Shown piece after piece: positions 52,701 to 61,200 of a DNA stretch of 64,000 bases; position 1 is the first letter of the stretch; each line of letters opens with the position of its first letter. A model generated the notes under the pieces. The model worked only from the letters and a program-made list of their open reading frames with translations, did not search any database and was not told where the DNA came from. Source of the DNA: Apteryx mantelli (Eukaryota; Chordata; Aves; Apterygiformes; Apterygidae); contig NC_090020.1 of NCBI RefSeq assembly GCF_036417845.1, forward strand, positions 40,656,425 through 40,720,424, given 5' to 3'. Position numbers and translations under genes: made by a program.

Positions 52701-55700
52701 GAGCACCTAATAGAAACAAGGCAGTGAAAATCTGAGTACCAGGCAAGAAATGGAGAGAGACCAACCATGAAAGACAACCTCAGGGCCTAAACAGCTACAT
52801 GCGCAGGATGGCTGTTCAGAACATTTAAACTTATTTGACTCCAAGGATCCACAAAAAGTCACAAGCCTGTCCATTTCTTGAAAGGTACATGGCTTGCAAA
52901 GCTTCCGAGAGACTCCTGAGCAGAGAGTAACTCAGGGGAAGCATCCAACCAAGACACCCAATGGTCAGGACATTCACGCATGCAAGACATACAGGATCCT
53001 GCTCTACTTGCTTTCTAGAAAATGAGTTACTGAATGCACATGGGAAGACTATGGGCCCATCCCAGTCTGCACTGGCAATAACAAGAGCTCACTTTTCCTC
53101 TTGTATTGTGCATTAGAGCTGGTGGCAATAACTGAGTAGTTTAATAGCTTTGACTTATGAAGGTCCAAGAACAAGGTCACGTGCCTTTTGTTGGCTGAAA
53201 TAATAGCCCTAGCTGTTTGGACATCATCCTTTCTCTTAATAGCACAGCTCCCCTGCCCCGGCCAGTTCAACTACATGTCTGAACTTCTCCTAGCCTCTTT
53301 CAGTCAGAACACGGTAGGCTGACAAAAAGCACGCTATTCCAGCTACCTGAGCTAACCTGCCTCATTTGGACTGGAGCAGGGTGCAAAGGCCCACAAACCA
53401 CTGCATGGGCAGAGAGAATAAGGCTTCAACGGCAGAACAACAACCTTTTCAGCAGAAGGTAAGAGGACACAAGCAATCTCAACAGGACTGATTACTTCAT
53501 GTTTCCGTTACTGCCTGGATTTAAGGCTGAAGACAGGGATATATGCTTCCATCAGAATTACACCAATTAATCATGGGCACAGACTTAGTTTTCTGCAAAG
53601 TTATAATACAGTGTTCAAGGACTTAATGTTTTAATCCCAGAAATTCTGATACAGTCATTAACACTTCCCTTATAACTTCCAATTTTCATGTTAAATTCCA
53701 TTTAGATACCTATAAAGACATCTGGACTTCTATAACAGTCTACCTAATGTCTTCCCTTCTGTGCACAAAACAAGATTATATTTTAGCCATCTTATAGGTC
53801 AATGACATAAGCTGTTACACTTGCAACGAGATTATATACACACCCTGCCCTAAATGACAGTCCTTGATAAATTACCACATCTATTGCTTACTCATTGTTT
53901 TCAAGCGCTTCCATCTATTCTTCCATTAGAAAAAAAAAAAATCAAGAGTATAAAAACCACTGAAAACAAGTAGGTGGCAGCTTAGCTACATGTTCACAAG
54001 GCAGCTGCTTTACAGAAGAGTGAGACATGCAATAATGAAACTCGTAAGAAGTATTTAGGGAAAGATGAAGTAACTGGCAGCACAACAGAAGCAACAGATA
54101 AGTAAGGAAACAGGTGGCAGAAAAACACAGGCAAGAAAGTAGCAGAGAATGAAACAGACTGGGCAAGGAGGAAGAAGGAGAGGAAGTGATGAAATGAGAA
54201 TAACACTACACGTACTATTTTTCAAAAAAAAATCTAAAAAATGCTTTTTTCATACATGTCACAAAAAAATGACTTTCACACAGTTGTTTGCTGTCTCTTC
54301 TAATAGTGGCAGAGGACATAGACAGCAAAGTAGCAATTTGTTGACAAAAACCTGTAACAGGAGATGAGTCTTCTCATAATACATAGTTAATTTGCAGAAC
54401 TTCTTGTTGCCTGCATCTTGGATTTATTTATTTTTTTTAAACTTAGCAATTACGTGAGTCCATGGAAGATTATTAATATTAGAATGCTACCTACGGCTCA
54501 GCAAGCCCTTGAACTACAAAGTGCTGGTTGCTGGAGAGTAATCCATGTGAGTTCCAGTACATACATATAACCACCAGCAAAAACTTTCACATGGCATCCA
54601 CTGTTGACTTTCGTTGGGAACAAGATCTCTAGAGTCTAGAGAGACTATTTGTCTGACCGTGTCTGGCTGTTCTTACCTATGAAGGCAAGTGCAGCAGCTG
54701 CCGAAGATCGTTCTGGGACCACATGGAGCAGGTGCTCCATGAGACATTCCAATACAGCTGACACAGTGAAAACCTGAGAATCATTCTACTACTTACACGC
54801 ACTGTAGGTATCTGAAGAGGAAATCAGCACCCTACTAGCTCAGACGAGCTATTCCATGCAATGAGTTTTCAAAGACTACATTCTCAAAAGAAGAAGGTCC
54901 AGTTGTCTCCATCCCTGGCAACTTTTACATTCTCAGACTCCTTCCCACTGCATCTCAGAAATTCCAGAAGTTACAGGGAAGAACATCAAATCTTAACATT
55001 TTACATTCTAGAATTAAGAGGGCTTAATTCAAGACATTAACTTCTAATATGTGCTCAAAGAAAGCTAAAGCTCCAGCTTCTTTCTCTTCACACGCAGAGA
55101 ATTTAGCTTGAAATAAGTAATATTCTTCTTGTGATATACAAAGATGAACAACAGAAGTCAGTGACCTTCCTTATAAACCATATTTAAATATTTAATTTAT
55201 TTTTATTGTTCATAATATACATGAAATCTATGTTTTGCTGGAACAAACTTAGATGGGTTAGCATTTGTTTTATGAGGGGAGCCTTTGTTAATATTGAAGC
55301 TATTTGGAAGAATTATTAGCAGACTAACAGCTTTTCCAGTGCTTTGCCAAATTATAGGTAAGAAAGGAACAGCATGTCTTTTCTGAGGTGCAAAGAGAAT
55401 GAAAGCAAGGGAAAAAAATGGGGGGTGGGGAAGCAAGAGTAGAAATTAATCACACAAAAAGCAAAGGAACAGCTCCAAGTTCAAAACAGTTAGGAACCCT
55501 TTCAAAGTACCAGAACCTTCACATAAGCTGGCTTTGGACCTCGCTGTCTTCTGCCGTGCCATGCCCTCCTCTCTGTTATCAGCTAACATATACAATCAGC
55601 TATGAAGAGCACTAACTCCTGTCTGTTTTTATTTTAATAGAGCTTCAATTGATATTTAGAAGCAGGTACTTCATGAATATTTATAAACTACAAGAACACT

Positions 55701-57751
55701 TAAATATAGAATTTTAATTAGGCCCACACTATGACATAATCATTCTTCTCTGGACTAAGGTAACAAGTGAACTTAAGTACAGTACCCTTAAGTTAAACAA
55801 TCTAGCTTCAAGCTAGGGAGAAGTTCAAACTCAATTTTCGTGATCTCTTCCTTCCAAATTTGCTAGAATTCAAAAGAGCAATGCTCTTTCCTAAGCACTC
55901 TCATTGATTATAAGTCACGAAAAACTTTATTGACAAAAGTTCTTCAAAGTTTCTCTTTAAACAAAGTGGCTTTCCCTTTCTACCTTCTTCCAATTGTACC
56001 GACTACAAAAACAAAGCAGAACAGAACTGTCAACCAAACCACTTAATACAGAGAAAGCGCATTTCTTTGCCAGTTTCTCCAGTTATAAAGTTTTCAGTAA
56101 CTATTCTAAACATTAAGAGGAAGATTTTTCATTTAGATTGTGGTTTAGGCAATAATTCTATCGTATCTCTTGAGGTTTTAATTCTAGACCACATCGTAAA
56201 GAAATTACTTATGTTTTACTGCAGTTTTTCTTAAGAGTACAAAACAAGACTCCAATAATACACGCTGCACCACACAGAGATGTACAGAGGTCTGTTAAAG
56301 CAGTTGTCAACTGCAGGTTCATAAATCACATCATTTGTTATTCCATCACTGTATTTTTCCACAGTTTTTTTTTCTAGCATTGAGCAGATTATGTATCTAT
56401 AAAAAGAAGAAAAAAAAATTCTAAGTGATAGCAGAGGAGGCGAGTGCCTTTAAAATACACTTAAGAGCCTCTTTATTTACTGACCTTTTTTTGTTAAAGA
56501 CAGGCAACAATCAGAGCAAAACAGAAACATGCACTGATCCTATTACTGTAAAGGTCAGGGACAGGAAACTCTTCAGGAAAAGGAGAACAGGAACAGTCAT
56601 CTTTTCAAATGGATCACTGTGTACAGGGAGAATGAAGTTTTTCCATAAGGGACTGGCATAGGTGAAACATGACCACAACTTAGAAAGAAAAGCTTCCACT
56701 TTAACGAGCGTGAGCATTTCCAGAACTAGGAAGTACATTCAGTTGCAGTGTTTTTTTTTTTTATTAGATGCCTGACACAGAAAGCAGGAGTGGTTTATAG
56801 ATTCATTCAGTAGAAATTTTTAGATTTTTCAGACTGATTTCTCCAAATCACTGCAGGTTTCACAGCCTCTTGCATGAATGCCTCTCTTTAGCTACCCATA
56901 ATTACCACTTGTTCATGAAGACTGATGCTACAGTTCCCCCACAATAAAAAAAAAGTCTGGAAAGGCAAAAAATCCTAGCAGCTGTTCAACAGCAGTATGT
57001 TATGTTATTATAGCTGAGCATTGCACTAACTGTGACAGAAAAAGACTCAGAAAGAAATAAGTTTTTAGAAGTTTTAGCAAACTGGACGGGGATGAAGCCT
57101 TGGACCAAACAAAGAAAATAAGTTATTACTCCCCGATACGTCTAAGGGGAGACGGACTGGTGAAACTGGCGTCCTGCTGAGAGGGAAGATACAAGTATTT
57201 TTCACGCCGGCAGCACAGAGGCTGGGATGACAGGGAAGAGCGGCACCTGAGACAGGGAAGCGAGCGATGCTCGGAGAAAGACTTTTCCGGGTCTCTGTGT
57301 CGGGAGAAGGATTTCGGGGGAAGGGCCCGGCCCTGGCGGGGCCGAGCGGCCCCGGAGGGCGGCGGGGGAGGCGGATCGCTCCGGTGGGAGCGGCGGGCCC
57401 AGGAGCCACCGCCCGCAGAGGAGGCCCCGGAGGAGCGGAGTGGCGCGGAACGGCGGCAGGGCCGGGCGCCCCCCCGGGAGGGCGGCGCGGGGCTCCGCGG
57501 CGGGGGCAGGGCCGGGGGGGGTGCCGCGGCGGGGGGCCGGAGCAACGGCCGGGGCAACGGCGCTGACAGGCGGCGCGGCGGCAGGGCGCGGCGCAGCAGG
57601 GGCGGCCAGCGGGCCGGAGCCGCGGCGGGGGCCGGGCGCTCACCTCGAGGGTGGACACGGTGCTGGTGAAGAGGTCCTCGCCGTCCTCCGGCTCCTCCAG
57701 CTCGCCGTGCCGCGCCTCCCCCAGCGGCGGAGGCTCCCTCTCCGCCGCCAT
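24344..57751 (-). CDS. SNX2: Sorting nexin-2 (complete spliced CDS, 15 exons)
   Basis: SNX2 is a PX-BAR sorting nexin. It dimerises with SNX5 or SNX6 to bend early-endosome membranes into tubules and return cargo such as the cation-independent mannose-6-phosphate receptor to the trans-Golgi network (retromer/ESCPE-1). The 15 coding exons, listed separately, join in frame to 1,560 nt, or 519 residues plus stop, the same length as human SNX2. The order is: an acidic, disordered N-terminus (1 to about 138) with two EDLF motifs (25-28 and 71-74); a PX domain (about 140-269) with KRRF at 181-184, the PPAP loop at 206-209, Lys211 and the basic KRR at 234-236; then an amphipathic helix (about 278-301) and BAR helices to 519, ending PEAKAIA. 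All introns are GT-AG except intron 13, which is GC-AG. SNX1 is the nearest paralogue and fits less well at both ends. Confidence 0.97.
25097..25168 (-). CDS. SNX2: SNX2 exon 14 (residues 480-503)
   Basis: Encodes [14 protein letters not shown] then [10 protein letters not shown], part of the last BAR helix. It has a GTAAGA donor and a TTAACAG acceptor. The first codon is AGG (Arg); human SNX2 has Lys at this position. Confidence 0.96.
25169..25274 (-). other. SNX2: SNX2 intron 13, a GC-AG intron
   Basis: This 106-nt intron begins with GCATGT and ends with TTAACAG. GC-AG introns are a known minority class spliced by the major U2 spliceosome and are often associated with alternative or regulated splicing. 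Confidence 0.85.
25275..25355 (-). CDS. SNX2: SNX2 exon 13 (residues 453-479), GC donor
   Basis: Encodes [14 protein letters not shown] then [13 protein letters not shown] in the BAR coiled region. The acceptor is a normal TTTGCCAG. Homology forces the exon to end at GAG, and the next bases are GCATGT, so the donor dinucleotide is GC, not GT. Using the nearby GT would shift the frame into an early stop. Confidence 0.95.
25913..26052 (+). other. Antisense exon-like block within SNX2 intron 12
   Basis: On the plus strand a 140-nt block is bounded by a strong acceptor (TTTCTGTTGCAG) and a near-perfect donor (CAG then GTAAGA). It opens with an ATG and one frame runs 42 codons to a TAG at about 26,036-26,038. 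The translation is unrecognised. If transcribed it would be an exon of an antisense RNA to SNX2, most likely non-coding. Confidence 0.3.
27644..27655 (-). other. SNX2: Candidate 12-nt SNX2 microexon (EIEE)
   Basis: On the SNX2 sense strand, GAAATTGAAGAG lies between an acceptor (pyrimidine tract CTTTTTCTATC, then ATGCTTCACTAAG) and a donor GTAGGA. The flanking exons 12 and 13 meet in phase 0 at this point. Inclusion would add Glu-Ile-Glu-Glu between residues 452 and 453 without changing frame, after a similar Glu-Ile-Lys-Glu. A CTAAC branch-point match lies about 50 nt upstream of the AG, and a TGC motif sits about 9 nt before it, as in SRRM4-regulated neural microexons. By chance alone about ten AG-N12-GT patterns are expected in an intron of this length, so it is only a candidate. 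Confidence 0.3.
27735..27757 (+). repeat. Short (TA)n repeat
   Basis: An interrupted run of TA dinucleotides in SNX2 intron 12. Confidence 0.8.
28159..28302 (-). CDS. SNX2: SNX2 exon 12 (residues 405-452)
   Basis: Encodes 48 residues starting [13 protein letters not shown] and ending QAKDEIKE, in the BAR domain. Both junctions are phase 0, with a CTTTACAG acceptor and a GTAACG donor. Confidence 0.97.
28303..29276 (-). other. SNX2: SNX2 intron 11
   Basis: A 974-nt GT-AG intron without recognised features beyond a short TG repeat near 28,725-28,738 and a 12-base poly-A run near 28,967. Confidence 0.85.
29277..29482 (-). CDS. SNX2: SNX2 exon 11 (residues 336-404)
   Basis: The largest SNX2 coding exon (206 nt). 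It starts with the last two bases of the split Glu336 codon and reads [15 protein letters not shown] and onward to IRLIAAVK. It forms the central BAR helix, including the strongly conserved [20 protein letters not shown] segment. The acceptor is TATTTCAG and the donor GTGAGT. Confidence 0.97.
29483..31341 (-). other. SNX2: SNX2 intron 10
   Basis: A 1.86-kb GT-AG intron. It contains an AAC microsatellite and, around 30,050-30,095, short repeats of ATGTAAGGC. No coding content is recognised. Confidence 0.85.
29611..29639 (+). repeat. (AAC)n microsatellite
   Basis: About nine tandem AAC units in SNX2 intron 10. Confidence 0.9.
31342..31435 (-). CDS. SNX2: SNX2 exon 10 (residues 305-335 plus first base of 336)
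   Basis: Encodes [15 protein letters not shown] then [16 protein letters not shown] in the first BAR helix, and ends with one base of a split Glu codon. It has a TTTTGTCAG acceptor and a GTAAAT donor. Confidence 0.97.
31663..31776 (-). CDS. SNX2: SNX2 exon 9 (residues 267-304)
   Basis: Encodes [15 protein letters not shown] then [17 protein letters not shown] and MNESDA. This covers the linker and the predicted amphipathic helix before the BAR domain, which helps membrane insertion in SNX-BAR proteins. The acceptor is AATTCTAG and the donor GTAAGA. Intron 9, between exons 9 and 10, is 227 nt. Confidence 0.97.
31777..33116 (-). other. SNX2: SNX2 intron 8
   Basis: A 1.34-kb GT-AG intron of AT-rich DNA in which I recognise nothing else. 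Confidence 0.85.
33117..33192 (-). CDS. SNX2: SNX2 exon 8 (residues 241-266)
   Basis: Completes the split Arg241 codon, then encodes [15 protein letters not shown] and [10 protein letters not shown], the C-terminal helices of the PX domain. The acceptor is AATCATAG and the donor GTATTT, which is a weak donor at positions +4 and +5. Confidence 0.96.
33193..36427 (-). other. SNX2: SNX2 intron 7
   Basis: A 3.2-kb GT-AG intron with a 22-bp tandem duplication near 35.7 kb. No recognised repeat family or coding content. Confidence 0.85.
35697..35740 (+). repeat. 22-bp tandem duplication
   Basis: Two adjacent 22-bp copies beginning CACTGTCTTCAT and ending ATGTAAT differ at two positions. Located in SNX2 intron 7. 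Confidence 0.8.
36428..36506 (-). CDS. SNX2: SNX2 exon 7 (residues 215-241, ends split)
   Basis: Encodes [15 protein letters not shown] then [10 protein letters not shown] in the PX domain, including the basic KRR (234-236) near the phosphoinositide pocket. It starts with two bases of Gly215 and ends with two bases of Arg241. The acceptor is CTCCAAAG and the donor GTAATT. Confidence 0.97.
36507..39152 (-). other. SNX2: SNX2 intron 6
   Basis: A 2.65-kb GT-AG intron without recognised repeats or genes. Confidence 0.85.
39153..39294 (-). CDS. SNX2: SNX2 exon 6 (residues 168-214 plus first base of 215)
   Basis: The core of the PX domain: [20 protein letters not shown] then [17 protein letters not shown] and [14 protein letters not shown] and the following residues form the PI3P-binding site, and the PPAP segment is the membrane-insertion loop. 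The acceptor is a long T tract ending TTTTAAG, and the donor is GTAAGT. Confidence 0.97.
39404..39447 (-). CDS. SNX2: SNX2 exon 5 (residues 153-167)
   Basis: A short 44-nt exon. It completes Gly153 and encodes [14 protein letters not shown], a beta strand at the start of the PX domain. It has a TTCTTACAG acceptor and a GTAACT donor. Flanking introns 4 and 5 are only 213 and 109 nt. Confidence 0.97.
39661..39727 (-). CDS. SNX2: SNX2 exon 4 (residues 131-152 plus first base of 153)
   Basis: Encodes [14 protein letters not shown] then NVSDPEKV at the N-terminal border of the PX domain. It has a TTTTTCTAG acceptor and a GTAAGT donor. Confidence 0.97.
39728..40311 (-). other. SNX2: SNX2 intron 3
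   Basis: A 584-nt GT-AG intron; the donor after exon 3 is GTACTG. No other features seen. Confidence 0.85.
40312..40475 (-). CDS. SNX2: SNX2 exon 3 (residues 76-130)
   Basis: Completes Glu76 and encodes [14 protein letters not shown] then a proline/threonine-rich stretch ([16 protein letters not shown]) and ends FDRSREE. It is part of the disordered acidic N-terminal region, which in SNX2 is known to contact partners such as VAP proteins. The acceptor is TTTATCTAG and the donor GTACTG. Confidence 0.96.
40711..40753 (+). repeat. (TA)n microsatellite
   Basis: About 21 uninterrupted TA units in SNX2 intron 2, about 235 bp before exon 3 in transcript direction. Likely length-polymorphic and prone to cruciform extrusion. 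Confidence 0.95.
42143..42711 (-). mobile_element. CR1 LINE 3' fragment, sense with SNX2
   Basis: The plus strand shows the antisense CR1 3' end ('agggacgtctggagatcatc', then 'gttttgaacacttgccaggg', then 'tttgtgcccattgcctcttg'). On the minus strand an open frame at 42,424-42,687 carries the CR1 ORF2 C-terminal signature, with motifs [20 protein letters not shown] and [14 protein letters not shown]. The element is 5'-truncated to about 570 bp, typical of CR1. It is only moderately diverged, and its remnant of the reverse-transcriptase polyprotein tail is broken upstream. Confidence 0.93.
45839..45859. repeat. Short perfect inverted repeat
   Basis: CTTGCTTTC and GAAAGCAAG are exact reverse complements around ACA. 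Located in SNX2 intron 2. No function assigned. Confidence 0.75.
46965..47309 (+). mobile_element. CR1 LINE 3' fragment, antisense to SNX2
   Basis: Reads forward as the last ORF2 codons ([17 protein letters not shown]), then the conserved 3' region with 'cagtgacagaacaagaggca', 'ctggcacaaattgcccagag' and 'cagatgatctccagagatcc'. It ends in the CR1-type 3' repeat 'ctgtgattctgtga' near 47,291-47,304. It is 5'-truncated to about 345 bp. Confidence 0.93.
48664..48781 (-). CDS. SNX2: SNX2 exon 2 (residues 37-75 plus first base of 76)
   Basis: Encodes [16 protein letters not shown] then [14 protein letters not shown] and DDDREDLFA in the disordered N-terminus. DDDREDLF is the second copy of an acidic DLF motif. 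The acceptor is CTCAAACAG and the donor GTAATT. Confidence 0.96.
48782..57643 (-). other. SNX2: SNX2 intron 1
   Basis: An 8.9-kb GT-AG intron with no recognised LINE and no convincing additional exon. A purine-rich GA tract lies on the plus strand just inside the intron next to exon 2 (about 48,790-48,830), where it forms the polypyrimidine tract of the acceptor. The rest is AT-rich with short homopolymers. All open frames are short and unrecognised. Confidence 0.85.
57644..57751 (-). CDS. SNX2: SNX2 exon 1 (residues 1-36)
   Basis: Encodes [11 protein letters not shown] then [17 protein letters not shown] and TSTVSTLE, nearly identical to human SNX2 at both ends of the segment. The ATG has A at -3 and G at +4, a strong Kozak context, and matches the family start. 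The donor is GTGAGC in phase 0. Confidence 0.97.
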
Positions 57752-57792
57752 CTTCCCTCCGGCCGGGGCCGCCAGCACCGCCCCCCCCGCTC

Positions 57793-57837
57793 TCACGTGA
57801 CGCGACGGCCCCGCCCCGCCCCGCCCCGGCACGTGAC
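57793..57837. promoter_or_regulatory. SNX2: Paired CACGTGAC E-boxes with GC boxes, SNX2 promoter
   Basis: TCACGTGA at 57,793-57,800 is the palindromic CLEAR/M-box core. A second CACGTGAC lies at 57,830-57,837, and GC boxes fill the space between. The pair is 43-86 bp upstream of the ATG. Regulation by USF or TFEB/MITF-family factors is inferred from the motif only. Confidence 0.6.
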
Positions 57838-57914
57838 CGAAGGGGCCGGGCAGCAAGGTGATGGGGGGCGCGGGGGAGCGTGAGCGCGCGTGCCGCCGCC
57901 CCGCCCCCCTCCCG

Positions 57915-57959
57915 CCGACCGTTGGGGGCAGCCGGGATAAAACGGTTGGAAACGGTCGG
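57915..57959. promoter_or_regulatory. SNX2: MYB-like AACGG cluster and inverted repeat
   Basis: CCGACCGTT (57,915-57,923) and AACGGTCGG (57,951-57,959) are exact reverse complements. A third core, AACGGTTGG, lies at 57,941-57,949. AACGG is a MYB-family core. The cluster is about 165-210 bp upstream of the SNX2 ATG. Confidence 0.45.
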
Positions 57960-58210
57960 TCGGCTTTGTTTGAGCCCGGCGAAGTCTGCGTCCCGAAGGC
58001 TGGCCCTTTCGGAGTCCCGCTGCGCGGGCAACGCTCGGTCTCTTGAGTAGCCTGGTCCCTCCGAGCAGCCGCGGCGCAGGCGGCCGCTCCCTCCCCGTCT
58101 GGCGGTTTACACGCCCGAGCCCGCACGGCGCGCCGCCGCCGCGCCGGGGGACAACGGGGGCGCTGCCTTCTGCCCCCTCCTCGCCCCGCCAGTCCCCCAC
58201 TCCTTGTTTA

Positions 58211-61200
58211 AATCACCTTCTCTCCTTGTGCCAGCAGTCGGTGAAGCGACTGCAAGGCCGACGCACCAGTACAATCCTTTGAAGTATGTCCTGCGTTTCA
58301 GCGTTTTGAAAATTTGAATGGAAGTTCAAATCACTTTATATCAGTCTTTGAATTACGAACTTTTTTTCTCTGAGTAGACTCCATTCATTACAGTGGTTAA
58401 GATCAGATCTTTCTTAGGGACTGAGGAGCAAAAGTATTATGTCCTATTCTTGCAGAATAGTCATTTAATCAGGTGCTGTAATATTCACAATCACTAAAAT
58501 AGTATTTCCCGTGTAAATGAAGTATTTGCAGGCCCTCTCCATAAGTTAGTATTTCTAAATTGCTTTTCTTTTTCTTGTGACTTACCTCTCAAATTCTTAA
58601 ATTCTTCCAAAAATTTAATATATAATACTCATCTAAAAGAGATGAAGTCAAATATCAATATTGTCCAGCTAGTGAGCATGAGCTAAAATACCTATACCTG
58701 ATCTGAACTGTTACTGTTGTTTCCACTATATTAAAGTTTTAAAAAGTATCTTTTGAGTTTCAGTTTGGTCAAAGTACAGCTTTCATTCACTCAGCATGCT
58801 TGTGCTTTTTGAAGACTTTGTTAATATTTGCTGTATTAAAGTTAATTTCTAAACAGTATCCCATGGGGAATATGAAGAATGAGTTGTCTTCCACAGATGG
58901 CAATCTCTTTTGGGGCAAGAGCTGCATCTCTCCAGTATTCATACAGTGCCTAAAAAAGACTAAAAGGATAGAGTTGTACGTATTGTTTTCTTTCAGCCTT
59001 TTCCCAATCACATCATGAGAAAGTCATAAAGATATAAATAGAAATCCGTGTTATGTTGAAAATGTGGAAATGCCATGTATAATTTTATCTGTACTGCCGA
59101 GGCTTGAGATGTAAGAAATTGTTAGGGAGAGCTCTCCCCTAGGCGAGGCTGGCGGCTGCTTCAGAGACCATGTCCTTCACTCCTGCTGTCCCCCTGGGGA
59201 AGGATCAGGCCCCAGAGCTTAGCAGAATGGCTTTAAGTGAGATCTTACAAATCTGCCACTTAAGACAGCTAAATTTGTGCTGAAGTTTGGGAACTCTGAA
59301 TTACCAATTGCAAATAACAAGTTACCTCATAAAGAAGAGTTCTGATGCTGAAAGTTCCAACAAAAGGGACAATATAGCTTCTTAGACTAATAAATGTAGA
59401 TGGACAAGAAACAGGGAAGCTTTGGGGTATTTCCTCAGGTCTGAAAAAGTTGTCCAATACTGTAATAAAAGACTTATCTTGAGACTTACATTGCTACAAT
59501 AACACTTCTTCACAAGACAGGAATAGTAGTGAAGATTAGATTGTTCATAGTAGAAATGACATGAATTAAACTCTACTCACATTTTTACTCTCTTCCTAAA
59601 CACAGCCCATTGCTCTTCATTATATTTCTAAATAATTTTCAGAGCTCTTTTTATAATTTAAAAAGAAGAAAAAGAAAGAAACTGAAAAAAAAACCTATTC
59701 CGAATATACAAACATTTTTCATGTTGAAGCATAGTTCTCTGGCCTCTACATTTTTTGTTGGTGGCATCCTTACTGCCTTTCCAGCTTTTTGTGGTATTCC
59801 TGTTTTGCTATTCTGCTTCTGGAAGCTTCTCAAATAACTGGTACATGCACATTTTATCTAGAAATAATGATTAAACCACTTTAGAAATAATTCTGTACCC
59901 TTTAACATTAAACCACTAAAATGTTTCCCCACAATTTCATTTGCTGTGATCAGGAAGATCATGTAATATATATTATATTATTTAAATGTCTGGCAAGTGT
60001 ACTCATTTAGCATAGTACTTAGATGTTTAATGGTTTTCATCTGGCTATAACAAGCTAATATGAGGCTGACTAGTTTTCCGGCTTCATCAAGATTCACACC
60101 TGTATCTTTAATGTTCATATGGCTAGACTATTAATCAGCTCTCTGAAATACCTTGAAGTATTCATCTATCACAGCAATTGAGTACGTTACAGAAGCAGAA
60201 TGAAGTGAAAAGCAGAAAAGATTTCAGTTGCAGTATTATTTTGTCACTCATTAATAAAAGTATGTAAGGAGTTTAACTTCTCTGATTTCAAAGCAGAATT
60301 ATATTTATAGTTTATTTTTAACTTACTTTTCAAGTGCTTTTGAGATCTGTGGCCATACTCTGGTGCCACTGAAATCCATTATGGACATTTTTATGACAAA
60401 AAAGATAAGGAATTAGTAGAAAGGTAACTAAAAGACCTGGATTTTTAACAAACTGGGAGTCAATTTGGAAAAGCGTGGATTAGTAAAATCTGGATGGAAA
60501 AATAATCCGAAACAGAGAAAAGCAATCAGAGGAAAAAAACTGGGAAACCATAAATTCTGAAAGAAAACTTAGGATGATTGGAAAACCAATTACATATGAG
60601 ATTGTGACGTGTTATTGCAAAAAAACCCCAAAAAATAAAGCCTCATCCCTATCACTGTGGGTGTTAGTGTGTGTACCACACAACAAAAATGTAATACATG
60701 TCAACTCTACCGTATATTACAAAGTCAGGATCTAAAGGAGAGGAGACAAAGCTACCACATATGCTAATGGAAACTGCCGCCACCCCTTCCTTTGCACCCA
60801 GTACATCCACCTCTGTAATACTACGTGAAAAGAATATTAAGCTTGCAAAGTCAAGGACTAAAACACTAGGAAATGCCAACACCAAATTTATCCATGCAAC
60901 TTTATTCAACTCTTTGTGTATACAGAGTGTACCTGCTTTAATTACATGGTTACATATTAACTTTTCTACAGGAGCCTTTTTCCCAAGGAGCATTGATTGA
61001 ACAGCTATTGCCTTTTTTTTCTTATTATACAACATTTAGCTCCGTACTTTATTTACTGTATGCTGTTCCAGTCCTGCTTTGAAGACAAAATGATTCATTT
61101 CCTCACAAGCTTTTCTCTGATGCTCATCACTACAGAATCTAAGAATTTCCCAGGCACTAATGAATTTATCTTCAGAATATTCCTGTGGGAGTATGTTGGC

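Larger units (their letters stand above)
57220..58210 (-). promoter_or_regulatory. SNX2: CpG island promoter of SNX2
   Basis: About 1 kb of extremely GC- and CpG-rich DNA in an AT-rich setting surrounds SNX2 exon 1. Upstream of the ATG are TCACGTGA (57,793-57,800), three CCGCCCC-type GC boxes (about 57,810-57,828), a second CACGTGAC (57,830-57,837), and a cluster of AACGG cores (57,915-57,959). There is no TATA box. The long open frames across this block, up to 350 codons, reflect stop-codon poverty of GC-rich DNA and are not separate genes. Confidence 0.85.

Noticed and set aside
57074-58126. A 350-codon minus frame through the SNX2 CpG island
   Set aside because: It only reads exon 1 together with flanking 5' sequence and intron; GC-rich DNA lacks stop codons. 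Only residues 1-36 belong to SNX2.
60664-61035. Block open on both strands (123 and 100 codons) upstream of SNX2
   Set aside because: No recognised similarity, no splice signals noticed, and both lengths are near chance expectation.
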